Below, in pieces: positions 55,380 through 64,000 of a DNA stretch of 64,000 nt. The DNA comes from Eulemur rufifrons (lineage: Eukaryota; Chordata; Mammalia; Primates; Lemuridae). Where the stretch lies: positions 41,266,001 through 41,330,000 of the forward strand of contig NC_090986.1 of assembly GCF_041146395.1 (NCBI RefSeq), in the 5' to 3' direction. The notes under the pieces were generated by a model that saw only the letters and a list, made by a program, of their open reading frames with translations, had not been told where the DNA came from and did not search any database. Made by a program: the position numbers and the translations under genes. Every line of letters starts with the position of its first letter. Position 1 is the stretch's first letter.

Positions 55380-55500
55380 AACTAAGATATAAAAAAGCAT
55401 TCATTTATTCATTCATTCAAAATTCATTTAATGGCAATCTGTTATCTACATACTTGGCATGGTGCATGGCACTGGGAATATAAAAAGTAAGATGAAGCAA
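55380..55500 (+). repeat. (ATTC)n run and ancient repeat fragment
   Basis: 'attcatttattcattcattc' at about 55400, followed by 'ggcatggtgcatggcactgggaatata', a common L2-class fossil pattern. Confidence 0.55.
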
Positions 55501-57125
55501 TTCTTGGAAATTCCTCTCTAAAAGTCTAACCCTGTTTTGAAATTTGTAGTCAGAATGGCATATGTGGTTAACCCTCTGAATTACAGCGTGTTCTTGGTTA
55601 ACTTATTGTACATTCAGCAAATAACATTCCTTTAAGGGACATAATTCTCAAGTTACTAGCCTCTGCTAAGATCTGGCATTGTACTACATAATATTCTGGA
55701 ATATGCTAAGACTATTTTTTGCCAATACTAATATCATTTGATAGCAAAACCAAAGCCAACTCACAGTCTTCCAAGATAGTGGTAATCAGAATTGCACAGA
55801 TCACTGAACTCTAAATGGAATCCAAAAGTTTCATAGTGGTCACAAGTCTATACATTTTCCTGCCCCACTGCCACCTTAAAACCTTCATCTCCGAGTGACT
55901 AGTGTAAATCCCACCTCCCACTTTACCTTCTCTAAGGAAAAGCCAACAAGTCTCCACACAGCCAGGAGGGAAGATGCGGGGTGGGGGGTGGGGACTGACA
56001 GCAAAGTGCAAAGCTCTAGGTTGTGTGCCTAGATAATGAAAAGCCAACTGTTTAACACTCAAAATTTTCACTCAATCATCATTAGTCCAAATGTCAGCTA
56101 CACTCACATTTTGAGGGCAAAAAGACCTAGAATAAGTTTAAACATAATTTCTAGTCTAGAAGCAGCAGCCCACTTCCCTATAACAGAACCCAATTTTAGC
56201 TTGGTTTCAAATTATTTTTGCTTAGCCATAATTTTTAACAAGTCAAAAATGAAATACAACTGAAGAAAACTAAACAAAACTAAGAAAAGAAAGGCAGATT
56301 GGCTACAGAGCTGACAATTTATGTGCAAGGTTTCATTGATACATCAAAATCCAAGAAACCTGAGCCCTATTAGCAGCCGGTTAAGTTCATTCCAAACATC
56401 ACATACAAAAAATGTGCTCATTTTAAAGTTATACTTTGTTAACAATGACAAAAACTACTTCTAAAGAGAAAATTACATTTTGTCTATAAGTATAAGTTAA
56501 TACTTCAACTTATGTTGTTGCAGACAATACGGAAAATATCCCAAGGGAAAAAGGTCTAGCAAAAGCCTAGTCTTAAATTTTTTTTTTTCTAGATCAAGGA
56601 GTTTTTAAATAACTAGCACACAAGGCACAAGTAGATGTGAACATCCATTACCAAGATGTTTTAAGTATAGTTCAAATGCTTAATATAATCATGGGTTCTC
56701 AAGAGTAAAAAGATGTTGTTGGTTTTTGCAGAAATGTCACACACATATTAGCAGGTCTCAACAATTACCTGCTTACCTCCCTATGAATTACTATGAGAGA
56801 CACTGCTGTGGGAAACATTCATTTGGCAAATAGTGTGTATTTCAGGTGAGAGTCACTGCTTACTTTATATGAACATCAAATTGATAGTTACACCTTTGCT
56901 GCCTACGATGTACTTTATTATCCAGTGCCAGTTTGATATTAAGGAATGGAGTTGAGATGCCTGTTTCACAGGAATTTCTACAATGGTTCTGGATGGATTC
57001 TTACTGCAAGCCAATAACAATGTAGTCTTTCTGGTACCCATTTGTCAGCTTTTCAATTCAACAGTGAATTTCTAGGAACCAAAGAGACAGCTACAATTCT
57101 ATTCCTAGTACTTAAATGAAATAAA

Positions 57126-57276
57126 ACATACCCTCACACAAAAACCTGTATTTGAATGTTCATAAGAGCATTACTCATATTAGCCAAAAGGTGGAAACAA
57201 CCTAAATGTCCACCAACTGATAAATAAATGTCGTAACTACACAATGGAATATTATTCAGCAATAAGAAGTATTAAG
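57126..57276 (+). mobile_element. L1M 3' end, first part (interrupted)
   Basis: 'accctcacacaaaaacctgtatttgaatgttcataagag', 'gccaaaaggtggaaacaacctaaatgtccacc' and 'gaatattattcagcaataagaag'. It breaks off at the Tigger border and resumes at 62031 with the next expected L1M sequence (ctgatacatgctacaa). Confidence 0.85.
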
Positions 57277-57865
57277 TATAGTGGTTTTCCCTTATCCATG
57301 GTTTCACTTTCTGCAGTTTAGTTATCCCAGGTCAACTTCTGTCCAAAAATATTAAATGGAAAATTCCAGAAATAAACAATTTGTAAGTTTTAAATTGCAC
57401 ACCATTCTGAGCACTGTGATGAAATTTCAAGCTGTCCTGCCCCATCCCACCCAGGATCTAAATCGTCCCTTTGTCCATCAAATCCATGGTGTACGCATTC
57501 CTTGCCAATGAGTCACTTAGTAGCCATCTCAGTGATCGGATTGGCTGTTGAGGTATGACAGTGCTTGTGTGCAAGTCTTTTATTTAATAATGACAGCAAA
57601 GCACAGGAGTAATGATTCTGGCAATTCAGATATGCCAAAGAGAAGCCATCAAGTGCTTCCTTTAAGTAAAAAAGTGAACATTCTCAGCTTAAGGAAAGAA
57701 AAAAAAATCAGATGCTGAGGTTGATAAGATCTATGGTAAGAACAAATCTTCTATCCAGGAAATTGTGAAGAAAAAAAGTAATTCATGCTATTTTTGCTCT
57801 CACAGCTAAAACTGCAAAAGTTACAGCCACAGTGGATGATAAGTGCTCAATTAAGATGGAAAAGG
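57277..57865 (+). mobile_element. Tigger (pogo-type) DNA transposon, left part
   Basis: Begins 'tatagtggttttcccttatcc', then 'ggaaaattccagaaataaac', 'gtcacttagtagccatctcag'. It enters the remains of the transposase start near 57591 (a CENP-B-like N-terminal segment with GNSDMPKR-type residues still readable), with frame damage. Probably Tigger3/4-like; subfamily not certain. Interrupted at 57866 by an L1 and resumed at 61872. Confidence 0.82.
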
Positions 57866-60800
57866 GGCAGAATGGATGAAAAAACACAACCCAAATATCT
57901 GTTGCATCCAAGAGACCCACTTAATGCATGAAGATTCTTACATACTTAAAGGGGTAGAAGAAATATTCCAAGCAAATGGAAACTAAAAATGAACAGGAGT
58001 AGCTATTCTTATACGAGATGAAACAGACTTTAACAACAATAAAAAGAAGCAAACAAGGTCATTGTATAATGACAAAAGGATCAAACAAGAAGCTATAACA
58101 AGCCTAAATATATATGCACCTAATGCCAGAGCTCCCAGATTCATAAAACAAATACTACTAGACCTAAGGAAAGAGAATGACAGCAATACAATAATACTGG
58201 GGGACTTTAGTACTCCACTGACAGCACTAGACAGACCATTGAGGCAGAAAGTCAACAAAGAAACACTGGACTTAAAGTGGACTCTAGAACAAATGGACCT
58301 AACAGACATTTACAGAACATTTTACCCAGCAACTGCAGAACATACATTCTTTTCAGCTACACATGGAACATTCTTCAAGGTAGGCCATATGATAGGCCAC
58401 AAGTCTCAAAAAATTTTCAAAAATCAAAATCTATCAAGTATCTTTTCAGATCCCAGCAGAATAAAACTAGAAATCAATTATAAGAGGAAATCTCAACACT
58501 ATACAAATACATGGAAATTAAACAATCTGTTTTTGAATGATTGTTGGGCGAAATCAAGATAGAAATTAAAAAATTTTTCAAAACAAATGATAATAGTGAC
58601 ACAAGCAATCAGAACTTCTAGAATACAGAAAAAGTAGTGCTAAGGGGGAAGTTTATAGCACTAAATGCCTACATCAGAAAGACAGAAAGTTCACAAACTG
58701 ACAACCTAATATCACACTTCAAGGAAACAAAACCAAGAACAAACCAAATGCAAGGCTAGTGGAAGAAAAGGAATAATAAAGATCAGAGCAGAACTAAACA
58801 AAACTGGAGCAAAAAAAATACAAAGAATCAATGAAATGAAAAGTTGGTTCTTTGAAAAGGTAAACAAAATTGACAGACCACTAGCTAGATTAACCAAAGA
58901 AAGTACAGGATTCAAATAAGCTTAATCAGAAATGAGAAAGGAAACATTACAACTGACATCACAGACATACAAAATCTCATTTGAGATTACTATGGATACC
59001 CCTGTGCACACAAACTAGAAAATCTAGAGGAAATAGATAAATTCCTGTAAACATATAACTCCCTAAGCTTGAATCAGGAAGAAATAGAAATCTTGAATAG
59101 ACCAATAACAAGTAGTGAGATTGAATCAGCAATAAAAAATCTCCGAACAAAAAAAAAGCCCAGGAGCAGACAGATTCACAGCCAAATTCTACGAGAAGTT
59201 CAGATCAGACCTAATACCAATCCTCCTGAAACTGTTCCAAAAGATTGAGAAGGAGGGAATCCTTCCTATCTCATTCTACAAACTCAGTATTATACTGATA
59301 CCAGAGCCAGGAAAGGACACAACAAAGAAAACTACAGACCAATATCTCTGATGAACACAGATGCAAAAAAAACTCAACAAAATACTAGCAAATCAAATCC
59401 AACAGCACATCAAAAAAATAATCCATCATGATCAATTGGGTTTCATCCTAGGGATGGAAGAATGGCTCAACATAAGCAAGTCAAATGTGATTCCCCACAC
59501 AAACAGAATTAAAAACAAAAACTATATGATCATTTCAATACATGCAGAAAAAGCATTCGATAAAATCCAGCATCCCTTCATGATAGAAACCCTCAAAAAA
59601 CTAGATATAGAAGGAACATACCTCAATTAATAAAAGCCACATATAACAAACCCACAGTCAACATCATATTGAATGGGGAGAAATTGAAAGCATTCCCCCT
59701 AAGAACTGGAACAAGACAAGGATACCTACTTTCACCACTTCCATTCAACATAGTATTGGAGGTTCTATAATATAATAGCTACAACAGTCAGGCAAGAGAA
59801 AGAAATAAAGGGTACCCAAATTGGAAAAGAAGAAGTCAAACTATTTGTTTGCCCATGATATGACTTTATACCTAGAAAACCCTAAAGACTCCTTCAAAAG
59901 ACTCATAGATTTGATAAATGAATTCAGTGAAGTCTCTGTTAACAAAATCAATGTACTCAAATCAGTAGTACTGCTGTACACCAATAACGACCAAACTGAC
60001 CAAACCCAGAACTCATTCCCATTTATAATAGCAGCAAAAGAAGATAAAATAACTAGGAATAAAGTTAACCAAAGAGGTGAAAGATCTCTACAAGGAGAGC
60101 TACAAAACACTGATGATAAATTGTTTGCAGAAGGGACTATTTCAGAAAAAGAAAAAACACTGATGAAAGAAATCATAAATGACACAAACAAATGGAAAAA
60201 TGTCCAATGCTCATGGATTCAAAGAATCAACATTGTGAAAATGACCATATTGCCCAAAGTGATCTACAGATTCAGTGCAATTCCTATCAAAGTTCCAACA
60301 TTATTTTTCACAGAATTAGAAAAACCATCCTAAAATTCATATGTAACCACAAAGGAGACTGAATAGCCAAAGCAATTCTAAGCAAAAAGAACAAATCCAG
60401 CGGCATCACATTATCCAACTTCAAATTACACTACAAGGCAATTGTAACCAAAACACCAAGGTACTGGTATAAAAGTAGACACATAGATCAGTGGAATAGA
60501 ATAGAGAACCCAGAAATAAAGCCAAAAGCTACAGCTAACTGATATTTGACAAAGCAGACAAAAACATGTACTGGGAAAGGACATTCTATTCGATAAATGG
60601 TGCTGGGAAAATTGGATAGCTATATGAAAAAGAGTAAAACTGGATCCCTATCTCTCACCATATACAAAAATTAAAGATAAATCACAGATTTAAATGTAAG
60701 ATTTAAACAATAAAAATTCTGGAAGAAAACCTAGGAAAAATACTTCTGGACATTGGCCGATGCAAATAATTCATGGCTAAGAACCCAAAAGCAAATGCAA

Positions 60801-61871
60801 CAAAAACAAAAATAAATAAATGAAACTTAATTAAACTAAAAACTTCTGCATGGAAAAAGAAATAACAAAGTAAACAGACAACCTACAGATTGGGAAAAAA
60901 ATATTCACAAATGATACATCCAACAAAGGACTAATATCCAGAATCTACAAGGAACTCAAAAAACTTTAGCAAGAAAAAAAACAAATAACCCCATTAAAAA
61001 ATGGGCAAATGAAATTAACATTTTTCAAAAGACAATAAACAAATGGCCAACAAACAAATGAAAAAATGCTCAGTATCACTAATCATCAGGGAAATGCAAA
61101 TTAAATCCATAATGAGATATCACCTTACCCCAATTCCCAGTTAGAACGGCCATTATTAAAATGTCAAAAAAAAAAAAAAAATAGATGTTGGTGTTGGTGT
61201 GGTGAAAAGAGAATGCTTATATACTGTTGGTAGGAATGTAAATTAGTACAACCTCTAGGGAAAACAGCATGGAGATACCTCAAAGAACTAAAAGTACACC
61301 TACCATTCATTCTAGCACTCCCACTACTGGGGATATACCAAAAGAAAAAGAAGCCATCATATCAAAAAGACACCTACACTCAAATGTCCATCACAGCAGA
61401 ATTCACAATTGCAAAGACATGGACTTAACCTAAGTGCCCATCAACTGAGGAGTGGATAAAGAATATGTGCTATATATATGCCATGGAATACTACTCAACC
61501 ATAAAAAGGATAAAATAACGTCTTTTGCAACAACTTGGATGGAACTGAAGGCCATTATCCTAAGTGAAGTTATGCAGGAATGGAAAACCAACCATCATAT
61601 GTTCTCACTTATAAGTGGGAACTAAGCTACAGGTATGCAAAGGCATACAGAGTGGTATAATGGATATTACAGACTCAGAAGCAGGGAGGAGAGTGGCAAG
61701 GGGTTGAGGGAAGAAGAACCACTTATCAAGTGCAATGTACACTATTTGGGTGGCAGGTACACTAAAAACCCAGATACCATCACTATACAATTCATCCATC
61801 TAACCAAAAACACTCATATCCCTAAATCTATCAAAATGTAAATAAAAAGTAAAAAAAAAAAAAGAAAAAAA
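57866..61871 (+). pseudogene. LINE-1 ORF2 copy, 5'-truncated and inactive
   Basis: A roughly 4-kb L1 that starts inside the ORF2 endonuclease domain and ends in a 3' UTR with an A-rich tail. A readable endonuclease piece lies at 58062-58562 (YAPNARAPRFIKQILLDLRK, then IILGDFS). Reverse-transcriptase pieces lie at 59361-59630 ([12 protein letters not shown]) and 59821-60333. The metal-binding motif, normally FADDM, reads FAHDM here. Multiple stops and frameshifts separate the pieces, so it cannot encode an active enzyme. No ORF1 or 5' UTR is present. The perfect 13-bp target duplication aagatggaaaagg lies at 57853-57865 and 61872-61884, inside the Tigger. The element is sense to the plus strand, antisense to LMO7. 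Its age is intermediate: younger than the Tigger and L1M around it. Confidence 0.93.
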
Positions 61872-62030
61872 AAGATGGAAAAGGCATTTAATTTGTGTGT
61901 GGAAGAACAGAAGTGAACAGAAGTGTGTTCCAAATGACAGCGATCAGGTTTGGTACTATCCAAGGTTTCAGAAACACACTGGGGGTCTTGGAACATATCC
62001 CCCAAGGATGGGGAGGGAGGCACTACTGCA
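61872..62030 (+). mobile_element. Tigger DNA transposon, right part
   Basis: Resumes exactly where the left part stops: 'gatggaaaaggcatttaatttgtgtgtgg', 'gacagcgatcaggtttggtactatccaaggtttcag', 'gggggtcttggaacatatcccccaagg', with an end near 'cactactgca'. The middle of the transposase gene is absent, so this is a deleted, non-autonomous-type copy. Confidence 0.83.
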
Positions 62031-62545
62031 CTGATACATGCTACAATATAAATGAACCTTGAAAACATTAGGCTAAGTGAAAGAAGTCAGACACAAAAAA
62101 CCATATAACGTATGATTCCACTTACATGACGTATCCAGAATAGGCAAATCCATAGAAACAAAAAGTAGATTAGTGTTTGTCAGGAGTTAGAGGAAGGAGA
62201 GAATGGGGAATGACTGCTCATTAGTGGGTTTCTTTTGGAGTGATCAAAATGTTTTGAAATTAGGCCAGGCATGGTGGCTCACACCCGTAATCCTAGCACT
62301 CTGGGAGGCCGAGGCAGGTGGATTGCTTGAGGCCAAGAGTTCAAGACTAGCTTGAGCAAGAGCAAGACTTGGTCTCTACAAAAAAATAGAAAAATTTGGT
62401 GGGCATGGTGGTGTGCACCTATAGTCCCAGCTACTCAGGAGGCTGAGGCAAGTGGATCACTTGGGCCCAGGAGTTAGAGGTTGCAGTGAGCTATGATGAT
62501 GCCACTGTGCTCTAGCCCAGACAACAGAGCAAGACCCTGTCTCAC

Positions 62546-62584
<39 letters not shown>

Positions 62585-62705
62585 TGAAATTAGATAGGGG
62601 TGATGGTTGGACAATTCTGTAAATATACTAAAAACCAATGAATTTCACACTTTAAAAAGAGTATATTGTATGCTATGTGAATTATATATCAATAAATCTG
62701 TTTTC
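62031..62705 (+). mobile_element. L1M 3' end, second part, split again by an Alu
   Basis: 'ctgatacatgctacaatataaatgaaccttgaaaac', 'ggcaaatccatagaaacaaaaagtagatt', then after the Alu (62264-62580) 'agataggggtgatggttgg', 'aaaaccaatgaatttcacac' and the terminal 'gaattatatatcaataaat'. Continuous with the part at 57126-57276. Confidence 0.88.
62264..62580 (+). mobile_element. Alu SINE inserted in an L1M tail
   Basis: Dimeric Alu (gccaggcatggtggctcac) with a 36-bp A tail. The perfect 13-bp duplication gttttgaaattag lies at 62251-62263 and 62581-62593. Sequence on both sides is one continuous old L1M 3' end. Confidence 0.95.
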
Positions 62706-63908
62706 TGAAAAACTCATTGAACTCTACACTTACAAATTTGTGCACCGTATTCAAATTTAATAAATATGACTTTTTAAAAAATAGTTACAAAGGCCTTTTA
62801 CACCATCTCCACATCTCGTACATAAAAGAAGTTTAATGTAAGTTAAGCTATTTAAGCAATGCCTGTACTCTAAATTCCTATACCACCCCCAAATAAAAAA
62901 ACTTCTATATTTTTACAGGAATATGTCTTAATTTGCAAAACAAATTCTCAGCCCTGCTACCTCACACCCAGAAATATTTTAGTATTAACGTATGATTGTA
63001 TTTCTTCCTGTCATATATTTGCATCTATCTTTCTGTTTTTATGTATGTCATCTTTGCATTATAACTAAAAATTTCCACAGGACTAGGTTTTCTCAAGTGC
63101 ACAAATTGTCTTTTTTCATAATTCACTTTAATTATATTGTCACAAAACAGAGAACACACATAACAAACACGGCCATAGCAAAGGCCCTTATAGAAGTCTC
63201 CACTAACTCCCTACTGTGAGTTCATTACACTCCCAGCAACAGAACTGTGAAGAAATTTGTTTTCCTCAAACAATTTGCATGAACAAAGTTTCTCCTAGAT
63301 TCTTTCTAGGGTCTTAGCAGATCTCAATAAAGTTTCCAGCTTATTTATCTCAAAAGCGGATAAGCTGATGCCTCTGCAAAGCATCTAATTATTAATCTAT
63401 CCTTGACCAATTATCCTTGACCAAAGTAATAACTGCAATTTTATTTATTGGAATTATCTGTTTAAACATCATAAAATTTGAAGCACAGAGAATAAATTTT
63501 TTAAACACTATCCTGGTACACGGAGACATATGTAAGACCAATAATGCACATTCCCTTTTAGGATAACGAAGGAAAGGAAGAGTCTGTCCATGCAGATGAA
63601 CAAGTTTGTTTTTCCCAAAAAACATTGTTGGCCTTGAGAACTGGCCTCCAGAAAGTTGGCTTGACCCCACCCGGCAGTGTTGACAGCTCTCTCTGCCCTC
63701 CATGCACCATCTCCTCCTGTCTACCCACATCTCCTTTAGAATCCTGTCTCCTCAAGGAGAGATCACAGCCCACTGGCTGATTCCAACCTGTAGACGTGTT
63801 CTGATTGGCCCACGCAGTACGCTGAAGTTGGGAAATATCAAACAAAGATGTGGACTGCTAGCTTCTTTTTGAAAAATAAACGGTCTGGCCATGCTGGGCA
63901 TGCCTTAC
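62706..63908. other. Intron, nothing recognised
   Basis: The last 400 bases are GC-richer, with overlapping minus-strand ORFs (63392-63730, 63558-63845) that carry no recognised domain. An inverted CCAAT-type sequence (gattggccca near 63802) is present, but no promoter can be argued from it. Confidence 0.4.
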
Positions 63909-64000
63909 CTCATAGGCACCACTGGTTGAGTTGGCGACTGGCTGCTCTGGAGAGAACACACGCTGGGGACAGTGACCACCCCCAGGCTTTCCCGCAGCTT
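63909..64000 (-). CDS. Candidate upstream LMO7 exon (partial, 3' end at 63909)
   Basis: On the minus strand a donor-like sequence (tatgag|gtaaggc) follows an open frame that runs from the window edge and ends with the peptide STSGAYE. The donor is in phase 0, which is what the exon at 51587 requires, so a join would read ...GAYE-AVTEK.... A possible acceptor (gtgtgttctctccag) lies 38 nt inside, so the exon could be 38 nt or extend past the window edge. I do not recognise the peptide as a known LMO7 N-terminus, and human LMO7 has several alternative 5' exons. It is a splice-compatible candidate only; it could be a non-coding leader exon, an alternative first exon, or chance. Confidence 0.3.

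Larger units (their letters stand above)
51588..57125. other. Intron upstream of the 71-nt LMO7 exon
   Basis: Apart from MIR/L2 fossils at 54.5-54.8 and 55.4 kb, there are no recognised elements. The 132-codon minus-strand ORF at 52885-53283 lacks splice sites or domains and looks like chance. A small tandem of 'ggcatcccag' lies at about 54871-54890. Confidence 0.5.

Noticed and set aside
58062..60333. ORFs of 166 and 170 codons that could be taken for host genes
   Set aside because: They are endonuclease and reverse-transcriptase pieces of the dead L1, not host genes.

Overview
This window is nuclear DNA from a primate, most likely a strepsirrhine (lemur-type). Full-length Alu elements carry the strepsirrhine signature: 'agcctgagcaagag' in the left arm, an extra AT-rich stretch in the middle A-rich linker ('gaaagaaattatatgg' and 'tatatata' runs), and 'gccacggcactctagcc' in the right arm. 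There is no sign of bacterial or viral genome organisation: no operons, no long ORFs, and more than 95 % non-coding sequence.

The window lies inside one gene read on the minus strand. Three short exons with GT-AG borders and matching phases encode consecutive pieces of a calponin-homology (CH) domain. I recognise it as the N-terminal domain of LMO7 (LIM domain only 7). In transcription order they are 51587-51517 (AVTEKNFETKDF...LLC), 39683-39614 (LINKLKPGVIKKI...IAGL) and 16854-16748 ([15 protein letters not shown]...NRVTV). They join in one open frame across introns of about 11.8 and 22.8 kb. A further upstream exon may end at 63909. It has a phase-0 donor compatible with the first certain exon, but its peptide is not one I recognise. 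The rest of the gene, including the remainder of the CH domain, the PDZ and LIM domains and the 3' end, lies beyond position 1.

The remainder is intron filled with interspersed repeats. I see ten Alu copies (several with clear target-site duplications), old L1M 3' ends, younger lemur-type L1 3' ends, an L1 of about 4 kb with a dead ORF2, six MLT1-type MaLR LTR pieces, one ERV-like solo LTR, two MER20 copies, one MER5A-type copy, a Tigger DNA transposon, and MIR and L2-like fossils. At 57.1-62.7 kb an old L1M 3' end is split by a Tigger, the Tigger is split by the 4-kb L1 (13-bp target duplication), and the L1M tail is split again by an Alu.

The observations most worth following are: (1) a piece of tRNA-Arg(UCU) 5' half, antisense, fused to the 5' end of a truncated L1 at 35.75 kb; (2) a UG repeat in the transcript 39 nt downstream of the 5' splice site of the first certain LMO7 exon; (3) an unidentified, fully open 149-codon reading frame at 11.1 kb that looks like a retrocopy; (4) an ERV-like LTR with an internal 90-bp-spaced duplication; and (5) a closely spaced inverted Alu pair. 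I found no convincing undescribed gene system; the window reads as ordinary primate intron with some unusual retrotransposition products. Repeat family names come from memory of consensus motifs and were not checked by a search.
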